Shown here: piece after piece, positions 40,261 through 48,189 of the stretch
How the letters are laid out: each line of letters opens with the position of its first letter
Numbering within the stretch: position 1 is the stretch's first letter
Source of the DNA: CAG-791 sp045546175
GTDB taxonomy: Bacteria > Bacillota > Clostridia > Lachnospirales > Lachnospiraceae
DNA length: 64,000 nucleotides
NCBI GenBank assembly: GCA_045546175.1
Contig: JAZQCI010000045.1
Coordinates: forward strand, 1 to 64,000
Direction: 5' to 3'
The notes under the pieces: generated by a model
What the model was told of the DNA's origin: nothing
Seen by the model: the letters and a program-made list of their open reading frames with translations, nothing else
Database searches by the model: none
Made by a program: the position numbers and the translations under genes

Positions 40261-40789
40261 ACCGGATGAAAGCATCCCCGGCGTAAGCGCAGGCAGGGCC
40301 CGCCGCGTCGCGATCAGCGCCCTCTTTGCTTCGCTCGCCCTGATCTTCTCTTACATAGAAGCGATCCTGCCGGTCGCCCCGGGCATCCCCGGGATCAAAC
40401 TGGGAATCGCGAATCTGGTTGTGATCATCGCCATGTACCGTCTTGACCTTAGATACGCCCTGGTCATCAACCTGATCCGCATCTTCCTTGCCGGATTCAT
40501 GTTTAACGGGCTGTACGGAGCCATTTACTCACTCTGCGGGTGCCTGGTCAGTTATGCAGTGATGTGCATTATGTACAAGAGCGGCCTGTTCTCCGTGATC
40601 GGCGTGAGTATGGGCGGAGGCGTCGCCCACAACATCGGGCAGCTCTGCATAGCCGCTTTTCTTGTGTCCAGCTATCAGATTTTCTATTATCTGCCGGTCC
40701 TCATTATTTCCGGCACGCTCTCCGGCATCCTGATCGGGTGGCTCGGATGGATCCTGCTCGAACACATTCCGAAGAGATTATTTTATTGA
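40244..40789 (+). CDS. Gx transporter family membrane protein
   Basis: A 181-residue protein with about five transmembrane segments and the family start PGIPGIKLGIANLVV. The family is annotated as 'Gx transporter' or heptaprenyl diphosphate synthase component I, but an ECF-like substrate-binding role is only presumed and the substrate is unknown. It overlaps the NusG-II gene by 17 bases, with AAAGGAGG as ribosome site, so the two are expressed together. It converges on the rnf operon with a shared terminator. Confidence 0.85.
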   Translation: MPLPNKPDESIPGVSAGRARRVAISALFASLALIFSYIEAILPVAPGIPGIKLGIANLVVIIAMYRLDLRYALVINLIRIFLAGFMFNGLYGAIYSLCGCLVSYAVMCIMYKSGLFSVIGVSMGGGVAHNIGQLCIAAFLVSSYQIFYYLPVLIISGTLSGILIGWLGWILLEHIPKRLFY

Positions 40790-40809
40790 TTATGTTATCA
40801 GACATAAAA

Positions 40810-40848
40810 AGGAGCTGAGCATTTACAATGCTTCAGCTCCTCTTTTTT
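40810..40848. terminator. Bidirectional terminator between Gx transporter and rnf operon
   Basis: AGGAGCTGAGCATT and AATGCTTCAGCTCCT form a long stem with one bulged base and a 3-base loop. TCTTTTTT follows on the plus strand and TTTTTATG on the minus strand, so it can end both convergent units. Confidence 0.88.
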
Positions 40849-40910
40849 AATCACCGGTTCATTTTCTGAACCGCCTCAGATTGATTCTGACTTGATCAGG
40901 CTTTCGGGAT

Positions 40911-41867
40911 TCACTCTGCGGGCTTTGCCTCCGCTGCTTTCGCCTCGGCCGCTGCCTTTGCAGCTGCTTCCTTCTCCGCTTTAGCCTTCAGGGCAGCCTC
41001 TTTGCGCTTCTCAGCTTCCTTGGCTTCCTTCATCTGAAGACCCTTCTTGATCTTTTCCTTCTGCTCTGCCGTGTGAAGAACATCCTGGATCGCGCCGGTC
41101 GGGCACTTAGCCGCGCACAGGCCGCACTTGATGCACTTCTCGGGATCGATCACGCTGAGATTGTTCTCAATGGTGATCGCGCCCTTAGGGCATACTCTTG
41201 AGCACTGAGCACATCCGATGCAGGCTGCGGTGCAGGCTTTTCTCGCGTCCGCGCCCTTCTGCTCGTTGTGGCAGCGGACCTGAACCTTGGCAGATTCGGG
41301 GATGATCTTGATCAGCTTCTGCGGGCAGGCCTTTGCGCAGGCGCCGCAGCTCGTGCAGTAGTCGCGTCCTACGACCGCTACGCCGTCGATGATGCGGATC
41401 GCGTCAAATTCGCAGGCCTGTACACAGTCGCCCAGACCGATACAGCCGTAAGGACACTGCTTGCTGCCGCCGAACAGCTGCTTTGCCGCCTTACAGGAAT
41501 TGATATCTTCATACTCATAGAGCTTAGCCGCGTTTTCTGTTGTGCCGTTGCACATTACGAATGCGACTTTCTTCTCCATGCTTCCCGCGTCCTGCCCCAG
41601 AAGGGAAGCGAGTTTTGCCGCTACGGCAGGTCCGCCGACAGAACACTTGGTGCAGGGAGTTTCTCCGCCGCCCTCTGCCATGGCGTGTGCATAGTCATCA
41701 CATCCTGCGTATCCGCAGCCGCCGCAGTTAGCTCCGGGGAGCTCTGCGCGCAGGTCGAGGAAAAGCTGGTCTTCCTGAACCGCGAACACTTTGGACGCAT
41801 AGCTGAGCATGACGGAAGCAAGGAGACCGACGATGACAACGAGTGCTACAGGTATTACTATACTCAT
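40911..41867 (-). CDS. rnfB: Rnf complex subunit B (ferredoxin-type)
   Basis: A 318-residue subunit anchored by one N-terminal helix (residues 4-25). An Fe-S domain with GANCGGCGYAGCDDY is followed by several 4Fe-4S sites (CPYGCIGLGDCVQAC, CTSCGACAKAC, CIGCAQCSRVC, CIKCGLCAAKC). It takes electrons from reduced ferredoxin. The last 50 or so residues are a Lys/Glu/Ala-rich low-complexity tail (MKEAKEAEKRKEAALKAK) of unknown role. It is the last gene of the operon. Confidence 0.96.
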   Translation of the reverse strand: MSIVIPVALVVIVGLLASVMLSYASKVFAVQEDQLFLDLRAELPGANCGGCGYAGCDDYAHAMAEGGGETPCTKCSVGGPAVAAKLASLLGQDAGSMEKKVAFVMCNGTTENAAKLYEYEDINSCKAAKQLFGGSKQCPYGCIGLGDCVQACEFDAIRIIDGVAVVGRDYCTSCGACAKACPQKLIKIIPESAKVQVRCHNEQKGADARKACTAACIGCAQCSRVCPKGAITIENNLSVIDPEKCIKCGLCAAKCPTGAIQDVLHTAEQKEKIKKGLQMKEAKEAEKRKEAALKAKAEKEAAAKAAAEAKAAEAKPAE

Positions 41868-41882
41868 CCTCTTTCTCCTTTC

Positions 41883-42458
41883 TTATGAGAACATTCCGTT
41901 GAAGGCCATAAAGCTCAGGGAAAGGATCGCCGCTGTAATCAGGACGATCGGAACGCCTCTGAAGGACTCCGGAATACGGCTCTGGTCAACAAGCTTGGTG
42001 CGGACGCCGGCCATGATGACCATGGCGAACAGGAATCCGACACCGGCTCCGAACGCGTTTACCAGAGATTCAATGTAGTTGTAATTGGAATCGATGTTGG
42101 TAATGCAGACACCAAGGACTGCGCAGTTGGTGGTGATCAGAGGAAGGAAGATACCCAGCGACTTGTAGAGGGCGGGCATGCTCTTCTTCATGAACATCTC
42201 AACCAGCTGTACCAGAGCTGCGATTACAAGGATGAAGACAACCGTCTGCAGGTATCCGATCCCGAACTTATTGAGAAGCTGCTGGATCGGCCATGTGACT
42301 GCTGTCGCAAGTACCATAACGAACGTAACGGCGATACCCATACCCGTGGAGCTGTCCAGATCTTTGGAAACTCCCAGGAAGGGGCAGATCCCCAGGAACT
42401 GAGCCAGAGGATAGTTGTTTACCAGAACCATGCTGATAATGATGATAAGAAATTTCAT
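41883..42458 (-). CDS. rnfA: Rnf complex subunit A
   Basis: A 191-residue integral membrane subunit with six hydrophobic segments. NYPLAQFLGICPFLGVS and TNCAVLGVCITNI carry the conserved cysteines that bind an Fe-S cluster at the RnfA-RnfE interface. It lies 15 bases before rnfB and 20 after rnfE. Confidence 0.96.
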   Translation of the reverse strand: MKFLIIIISMVLVNNYPLAQFLGICPFLGVSKDLDSSTGMGIAVTFVMVLATAVTWPIQQLLNKFGIGYLQTVVFILVIAALVQLVEMFMKKSMPALYKSLGIFLPLITTNCAVLGVCITNIDSNYNYIESLVNAFGAGVGFLFAMVIMAGVRTKLVDQSRIPESFRGVPIVLITAAILSLSFMAFNGMFS

Positions 42459-42478
42459 GATTTATCCTCCTCTCCTTC

Positions 42479-43195
42479 TTATTTCTGTGCGGCGCAATCG
42501 CCGTCCGCGCAGTTGCCTGCATTGGCGCATCCGTCGCATCCGAACTCATTGCGGATCTTGCTCTTATCCTTGGTGAAATAATGAACAGCCGCCATAACGA
42601 TCGCGTATACGAAGAAACCGCCGGGAACCATGGTCATGATGCTCATGCCGGGGATGAAATTGGAGAGCAGCGGAATTCCCTTGAATCCCTTTGCAAGTCC
42701 GAACCAGTCGCCCGCAAGCCATGTGCCGCTTCCGAGAACTTCGCGGATCGTGCCCATGATGACCAGTGTCAGTGTAAAGCCGAGGCCCATGCCGATGCCG
42801 TCGAGCGCGCTGTCCAGGACACCGTTCTTGCTCGCGAACATCTCGGCGCGGCCGAGGATGATGCAGTTAACGACGATCAGAGGCAGATACAGTCCCAGTG
42901 CGGAATACAGGGAAGGCACGAAGGCCTGAAGCAGCATCTGGACGATCGTAACAAATCCAGCGATAACGGTGATAAAGCAAGGGATTCTTACCTTATCGGG
43001 AATAATGTTGTGCAGTGCCGAGATAACGATATTGGAGCAGACAAGAACAGCCGTGGCTGCAAGTCCCATACCGAAACCGGTCTCAACGGAGGTAGATGTC
43101 GCCAGTGTGGGGCAGGTACCGATGACCAGCACAAGGACCGGGTTTTCTTTGATCAGTCCGTTCAAAAGAACGTCAATTCTTTTCCTCTCTTCCAT
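42479..43195 (-). CDS. rnfE: Rnf complex subunit E
   Basis: A 238-residue membrane subunit homologous to RnfA, with VLGTCP-like IGTCPTLAT and VNCIILGRAE bearing the Fe-S cysteines. Its C terminus is longer than the family core and carries four extra cysteines, C220, C223, C229 and C234, in FGCDGCANAGNCADGDC. The role of this tail is unknown. It overlaps rnfG by one base (TAATG). Confidence 0.95.
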   Translation of the reverse strand: MEERKRIDVLLNGLIKENPVLVLVIGTCPTLATSTSVETGFGMGLAATAVLVCSNIVISALHNIIPDKVRIPCFITVIAGFVTIVQMLLQAFVPSLYSALGLYLPLIVVNCIILGRAEMFASKNGVLDSALDGIGMGLGFTLTLVIMGTIREVLGSGTWLAGDWFGLAKGFKGIPLLSNFIPGMSIMTMVPGGFFVYAIVMAAVHYFTKDKSKIRNEFGCDGCANAGNCADGDCAAQK

Positions 43196-43770
43196 TACTT
43201 CGCACCTCCTAACTCTGCATACTGCGCAAGAGCGGCATAGACGCCCTTATGGATGGCAGTACCGGAAACCGACGCACCGGTAATGAAGTTGAAGCCCGCC
43301 TCTTTTTTGACATCCTCAGCACTGAGTGCTGTCTTTGTAATGTACTGCGCGAGGTATTCGGGATCCTGGTCCTTGGTACCTACACCGGGGGTATCTGCGT
43401 GGTCCGTGACCTTGACGCCGGTGACCGCGCCTGTCGCGTCGATACCGACCATCATGGTCAGGTCGCCGCCGAAGGACTTGGTCATGCAGGTCATAACATA
43501 ACCGGTATCGTTGTTTGCCTTATAAACTTCTGTTACAGACGCCTTGCCGTCCGAAGAGGAAGCGTAGCTGTCCAGCTCAAGCTGTGTAAAGTCATCCGCG
43601 TCGGGAAGCAGTTCTTTTCTGTTCGCCGTAGCAGTGATCGCCGCATTTTTGATGATAATGGGCTCAGAGACCGAATTGGTCAATGCCAGAAGGAGTGTCG
43701 TTACAAAGCAGATCGCTACGAGGACGACTACCGGCATGCCATATTCCTTAAAATTGTCATTCTTAGTCAT
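43195..43770 (-). CDS. rnfG: Rnf complex subunit G (covalent flavoprotein)
   Basis: A 191-residue subunit with one N-terminal membrane helix (residues 11-32) and an extracytoplasmic FMN-binding domain (MVGIDATGAVTGVKV). The flavinylation motif is NFITGAS at 161-167, with Ser where Thr is usual and Asn where the motif commonly has Asp. ApbE encoded nearby is the likely modifying enzyme. It overlaps rnfD by one base. Confidence 0.95.
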   Translation of the reverse strand: MTKNDNFKEYGMPVVVLVAICFVTTLLLALTNSVSEPIIIKNAAITATANRKELLPDADDFTQLELDSYASSSDGKASVTEVYKANNDTGYVMTCMTKSFGGDLTMMVGIDATGAVTGVKVTDHADTPGVGTKDQDPEYLAQYITKTALSAEDVKKEAGFNFITGASVSGTAIHKGVYAALAQYAELGGAK

Positions 43771-44813
43771 TATTTGGCAGCCTCCTTTCCTTCTTCCTTA
43801 GCGGCCTTTTTAGCGGCCTTCTCTGCAGCGCCGATGCCGTAGAACTGATTCTGTGCGACCATGTCAAGGAGCGGTGCCATAACGTTCATGAACAGGATGG
43901 CGAAGGAAGCTCCTTCAGGATAAGCGCAGAACAGACGAATGATCATGGTGACAAGGCCGCATCCGATACCGAAGACGATCTTCGCATTTCTCATGATCGG
44001 GCTCGTCACGTAGTCAGTCGCGCAGAATGTCGCGCCGAATACTACGCCGCCTGCCAGCAGATGGAACAGAGCCATGTGCAGTGCGCTGTAATCTCCGCCC
44101 GCAAATGAATAGTAGATGAATGCGAACACGAATACGGTGCCCATGTAGCAGAGCGGGATGATCGGGGAGATGATCTTCTTCCAGATCAGGATCGCGAGAC
44201 CGATCAGGACGGCGATGGTGCAGGTCTCGCCCATGGCGCCGCCGATATTGCCGACGAACATGTTGGCAAGGGAAGGAGCTTGGTCCAGTGCGCCGTCAGC
44301 CAGAAGGCCCAGAGGCGTAGCGCCGGTCACCGCGTCTGCCGTCTGGTTCAGTCTCGTAACAGGCCATGTGGTCATGTAAGAGGTGAAGGACAGGAGCAGC
44401 ACGATACGTCCGACGATCGCGGGGTTCGCGAAGTTGCGGCCAAGTCCGCCGTAGAGCTGCTTGACGATGACGATCGCCACAAAGCAACCGATCACTGCCA
44501 TCCATACAGGGAGGTTGGAAGGCAGGTTCATGGCAAGGATCACGCCCGTGACACAGGCACTGAGGTCCTTGACAGTCACTTTTTTGCCGAGCAGTCTCTC
44601 GTAGCCGTATTCAAACAGCGCACTGCAGCCTGCGCAGACCGCGGTGAGAATGACCGCTCCGACGCCAAAATAGAAAACACTTGCGATGAAGGAAGGGATC
44701 AGGGCGATCAGGACCCACATCATGGTCTTCTGTGTGTCGAGGGCCGTCACCAGATGGGGAGACGACGCCACGGCGAGATTATCATAGTATTTTACGTTCT
44801 TTGTATCCGTCAT
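43770..44813 (-). CDS. rnfD: Rnf complex subunit D
   Basis: A 347-residue membrane subunit with about nine helices. The covalent FMN site is DAVTGAT at 160-166 (T166), a full match to the ApbE target motif. RnfD is part of the ion-translocating path. A charged Lys/Glu/Ala C-terminal tail is present. Its start overlaps the rnfC stop by 4 bases (ATGA). Confidence 0.96.
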   Translation of the reverse strand: MTDTKNVKYYDNLAVASSPHLVTALDTQKTMMWVLIALIPSFIASVFYFGVGAVILTAVCAGCSALFEYGYERLLGKKVTVKDLSACVTGVILAMNLPSNLPVWMAVIGCFVAIVIVKQLYGGLGRNFANPAIVGRIVLLLSFTSYMTTWPVTRLNQTADAVTGATPLGLLADGALDQAPSLANMFVGNIGGAMGETCTIAVLIGLAILIWKKIISPIIPLCYMGTVFVFAFIYYSFAGGDYSALHMALFHLLAGGVVFGATFCATDYVTSPIMRNAKIVFGIGCGLVTMIIRLFCAYPEGASFAILFMNVMAPLLDMVAQNQFYGIGAAEKAAKKAAKEEGKEAAK

Positions 44814-46123
44814 TTCTGGCTTGCCTCCCTTACTAATCCTTTACCGAGCTTGTTGATGAAGGCCAGCGGACGGCGGGCAGGGCATACATAAGAGCAGCTG
44901 CCGCATTCCATGCACTGCATGATCTTCAGATCATTGAGCCTCTTCACATCTCTGGCTTCGTAAGCGTCCGCGAAACCGGTAGGAAGCAGATTGAAGGGAC
45001 ATGCGTTGTGGCATCTGCCGCAGCTGATGCACGCCGTCTCTTCGGGAATCAGGGACTGCTCCTTGGTAAATGCGAGGATCGCGTTGTTGTTCTTTACAAT
45101 GGGCATTCTGTCGGAGAAGACAGCGCGTCCCATCATGGGACCGCCCATAAGGATCTTGCGGGGCTCTTCCTTGTAGCCGCCGCAAAACTCGATCGCGTCG
45201 TGGATCGAGGTTCCGATCGGAAGAAGGACATTGCCGGGCTTTGCGACTGCGTCACCGTCAATGGTCACTCTCTTTTTGACCAGGGGCATTCCGTCCTTGA
45301 GATACTGTCCCAGGAATGCGACGGATGTGATGTTGGAAACGATGCATCCCAGATCAGCGGGAAGAACGCCTGCGTTGCAGGTCTTTCCGGTCACTTCATA
45401 GATCAGGACACGCTCCGCTCCCTTCGGGTAGCTGGCCTGAAGCGGGAAGGTCTTGATATTCGTGATTCCCTGCTCCGCGAACATCTTGTTGAACAGATCG
45501 ATCGCATCCTGCTTGTTGTCCTCAATGCCGATATAGCACTCAGGAGCCTGAATATACTTCATGATCATCAGAGCGCCGTCGATGATATTCTGGGTGTCTT
45601 CCAACATGGTCCTGTGGTCGGAAGTGATGAAAGGCTCGCACTCCGCGCCGTTGATGATCAGTGTCATGGGCTCGCCCAGGTTCTTGGGATTGAACTTGAG
45701 CCAGGTCGGAAAACTTGCGCCGCCCAGACCTACCAGTCCGCTCTCTTTTACAGCTGCTATGAAGCTGGGCTGGTCAGTGATCACCGGAGGCTTCACGGAA
45801 GGGTCAATTTCCTGCTTGCCGTCCGACTGGATCACAACAAGTGTGTCATAGCCGCCCATGGCGTTTCGCTGCGTCTCGATTCCGGTAACAACTCCCGATA
45901 CGCTCGAATGAACCGGCACGTGAAGAAAAGCTTCTGTGTCACCGATCTTCTGTCCGACAAGGACAGTATCACCTTTTTTGACCAGAGGCTTGCACGGCGC
46001 GCCGATATTCTGCGACATCGAGATCTTTACCACATCCGGGACGGGCATTACCTCTGTCGCACATCCGGCCGTATTCTTGTAGTGGCCGGCATGTATGCTG
46101 TTCAAATGCTTTGCACCAAACAT
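44810..46123 (-). CDS. rnfC: Rnf complex subunit C (NADH-side)
   Basis: A 437-residue peripheral subunit. It has the NADH/FMN-binding GLVGLGGASFPTWLKF, and two 4Fe-4S sites, CISCGRCHNACPFNL and CMECGSCSYVCPARRP. It passes electrons to NAD+. First gene of rnfCDGEAB, which couples ferredoxin oxidation to Na+ or H+ export. The ATG is preceded by a GGGGGAGC site, and a promoter and possible Rex site lie upstream. Confidence 0.96.
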   Translation of the reverse strand: MFGAKHLNSIHAGHYKNTAGCATEVMPVPDVVKISMSQNIGAPCKPLVKKGDTVLVGQKIGDTEAFLHVPVHSSVSGVVTGIETQRNAMGGYDTLVVIQSDGKQEIDPSVKPPVITDQPSFIAAVKESGLVGLGGASFPTWLKFNPKNLGEPMTLIINGAECEPFITSDHRTMLEDTQNIIDGALMIMKYIQAPECYIGIEDNKQDAIDLFNKMFAEQGITNIKTFPLQASYPKGAERVLIYEVTGKTCNAGVLPADLGCIVSNITSVAFLGQYLKDGMPLVKKRVTIDGDAVAKPGNVLLPIGTSIHDAIEFCGGYKEEPRKILMGGPMMGRAVFSDRMPIVKNNNAILAFTKEQSLIPEETACISCGRCHNACPFNLLPTGFADAYEARDVKRLNDLKIMQCMECGSCSYVCPARRPLAFINKLGKGLVREASQK

Positions 46124-46172
46124 TGCTGCTCCCCCTTTTCTGGTTTTATTTTAGTTACACTCACATAACGCT

Positions 46173-46201
46173 ATTATAATGCGGGCGTGAGGCATTTTGT
46201 A
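46173..46201 (-). promoter_or_regulatory. Candidate promoter of the rnf operon
   Basis: Perfect -10 TATAAT (46173-46178) on the minus strand. At 17 bases the -35 is TACAAA (46196-46201), which is weak, as expected for a regulated promoter. The 300-base gap 46124-46423 holds this, the palindrome at 46205 and a repeat element; no gene was seen. Confidence 0.6.
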
Positions 46202-46204
46202 TAA

Positions 46205-46222
46205 TTGTTAATCTATTAACGC
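46205..46222. promoter_or_regulatory. Rex-like palindrome upstream of rnfC
   Basis: TTGTTAATCTATTAACGC contains the perfect palindrome GTTAATCTATTAAC and matches the known Rex consensus TTGTTAANNNNTTAACAA in all but the last two bases. Rex is the NADH-sensing repressor that controls fermentation and rnf genes in Clostridia. The site is just upstream of the -35 box. Binding by Rex is inferred. Confidence 0.5.
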
Positions 46223-46296
46223 TATTTTTCTGTTCCAATTTGTGAACAATTCCGCTTGTTTTGCGGCAAAATTTGCAAAGATATAATTATTATAAC

Positions 46297-46450
46297 TATT
46301 CAGCACCCCACAGTCCCAAATGCTGCGCATCCGGGACTGTGGGCTTCCGAGTCGCTCCGCGCCTTGTCCGCCCAGGAAAAAAGATCAAAAACGTTCCGGT
46401 GAGCAAGCTCCCCGGACCTTATTTTAATCTTTTTTCCTGGGTGCTGAATA
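46297..46450. repeat. Inverted repeat element family C, long copy
   Basis: 154 bases bounded by perfect 12-bp inverted ends TATTCAGCACCC/GGGTGCTGAATA. Inside are CCCACAGTCCC/GGGACTGTGGG (11 bp) and CCAGGAAAAAAGAT/ATCTTTTTTCCTGG (14 bp). The right end overlaps the last codons of the cotH-like gene. A shorter relative is at 37804-37893. Confidence 0.75.
46387..46418 (-). terminator. Terminator of the exopolysaccharide operon
   Basis: On the minus strand, GTCCGGGGAGC and GCTCACCGGAAC form a stem with a 2-base loop, then a T-run (GTTTTTG). It comes right after the stop codon of the cotH-like gene and lies within repeat element C. Confidence 0.7.
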
Positions 46451-48184
46451 ATTATCATATTCATACATTTTGTCCAGAAACCGGAAACGTCCGTCGATCC
46501 ATTCATAAACCTCCGCATACGACGGGTCCTGACTTCCCTCATACCATTTCAGGGAGTTTCTTTTAAAAGCGCCGCTCTTCTCCAGGTACGACCTGTTCTC
46601 TTCAAACATCTCCCTGACATATTCGGGATCGATCCCCTGCGAGCGCCATTTCCTCCACTTGACCCCCGTATCCTCTCTGAGCCCGTCCACAATATGCACC
46701 AGACTCGCGTAGCCGTAATCCCTGTCATAGCGGATCTCGTAGCTGTCCGTGGTGCCGGGATCGAACACGGTATTTCCGTGATCCGGATCCCATGTAAAGT
46801 CATCTCCGAACGTATAATTCAGGTCCCAGATCGTCTCATTCAGCGTATAGCCGCCCTCATTATTCCGGTACGCCGCAAGGAACAGGTTCTTCCAGGTATT
46901 GTCTCCCGCCCTGGTCATCTCGCAGAACAGTTCATGGAGGATGAAATTGTCCAGGTTCAGGGAGATTCCCTCCTCCTCCATCTTCGACAGGTCTCCCGTC
47001 TCAAACACCATCTCCTGATAGAGCTGGAAGGGATCGTAGATACACGCATTTCCCGCTTCTTTGGGATACTTGAGCGTCAGGTAGGGGACTCCGTTCCTGT
47101 TGAGGACCTCGGTCTGACCGTTGTAGTTAGTGAGCTGTCCTTCAATACTGATCTCCTCATACCAGGTCCCCACTTTATAGAGCAGGTCCCCGGGGTTCAT
47201 GCCCATCAGCTTTTTATCAACCGGATACATGAGGCCGTAGACGCCCATGTACTCGCCATTTACGATGAGTTCGCAGTATTCGATCTCGGAAGAAGCGACC
47301 GGCCGCTCTTCCATAGCGTTCAGGTCCCGCCACAGCTTATAGCAGATCTTTTCTCTCGAGAGGGACCGGTCCGTGCACATTGAGTTGAGGATCCAGTCAT
47401 CGTCCGAGCGCATTCCGAGAAAGCTCTTCTTGTCGGAGCTTCCGCGCGTCTGCTGCAGCTCCACCCGGTAGCTCTTTTTATCAAACAAAAGGGAAGTGGC
47501 GCCCCTTACGTGGAAGGTGCAGTCGGATCCCTGGTACTGTTCTCTGTAAGGGTCAAAGACCAGAAAAGTCCCTCTGTACTCTTCCTCGCCTTCGATCACC
47601 CCTTCTCCGTTAGACATGCAGACTACGGGGAGCCCGGTAAATAACAGATTGCATTCCATATACCCGCTTTCGGAGACTACGGCCAGCCTGCATGTGCGGC
47701 CTTCTTCGATCAGAGTCTGTTTGTCGTCTTGCGTATCGTTCAGAATACAGATCTGTCCGCCCGGTACACTCGTCCTCAGGGAGCCGCTCCATTCCGGGTC
47801 ATTGAGGCCCTGCGGCAGATAGGCTGTCCTGCTCTCCCTGTCATAGGGGATGCTCTGCCCCTCAAACAAAAGACCAGCAGGATCGAAATCGTATTGCTCT
47901 TTTCCCGAGAGAATTCTTTCATATTCCGAACTGCTCAAAAAACAAGCCCGGACAGTCCCTTCCTGTTCAGAAGGGACTGTCGAGGCTTCAGTTGTGTCAC
48001 TATTCTTCTCATCACTCTCTGCGCTGTCTTTCCCGGCAAGTGTCGGAGCCTGCTGCCCGCCGGTCACGCTTTCCTGCGCGGCACTGCCTGTACCGCCCTT
48101 TTGAGCCCATGTGACCCCCGCCATTAAAGCGGCTGCCGTCGCACAGAGAATAACAGTCAGTATAAGAAGTCCGTTTTTTTTCAT
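46424..48184 (-). CDS. CotH-like secreted kinase-fold protein
   Basis: A 586-residue protein with a signal or anchor segment (MKKNGLLILTVILCATAAAL) and a Ser/Glu/Thr-rich linker to about residue 78. The CotH domain shows HVRGATSLLFDKKSYRVEL from residue 226, WILNSMCTDRSLSREKI, and the catalytic-loop-like AGDNTWKNLF (427-434) with WDLNYTFG (453-460). CotH proteins are atypical kinases that phosphorylate surface or spore-coat proteins; here it would act outside the cell. The last 9-10 codons come from the end of repeat element C. It is the last gene of the polysaccharide locus. Confidence 0.85.
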   Translation of the reverse strand: MKKNGLLILTVILCATAAALMAGVTWAQKGGTGSAAQESVTGGQQAPTLAGKDSAESDEKNSDTTEASTVPSEQEGTVRACFLSSSEYERILSGKEQYDFDPAGLLFEGQSIPYDRESRTAYLPQGLNDPEWSGSLRTSVPGGQICILNDTQDDKQTLIEEGRTCRLAVVSESGYMECNLLFTGLPVVCMSNGEGVIEGEEEYRGTFLVFDPYREQYQGSDCTFHVRGATSLLFDKKSYRVELQQTRGSSDKKSFLGMRSDDDWILNSMCTDRSLSREKICYKLWRDLNAMEERPVASSEIEYCELIVNGEYMGVYGLMYPVDKKLMGMNPGDLLYKVGTWYEEISIEGQLTNYNGQTEVLNRNGVPYLTLKYPKEAGNACIYDPFQLYQEMVFETGDLSKMEEEGISLNLDNFILHELFCEMTRAGDNTWKNLFLAAYRNNEGGYTLNETIWDLNYTFGDDFTWDPDHGNTVFDPGTTDSYEIRYDRDYGYASLVHIVDGLREDTGVKWRKWRSQGIDPEYVREMFEENRSYLEKSGAFKRNSLKWYEGSQDPSYAEVYEWIDGRFRFLDKMYEYDNYSAPRKKD

Positions 48185-48189
48185 TTTGA

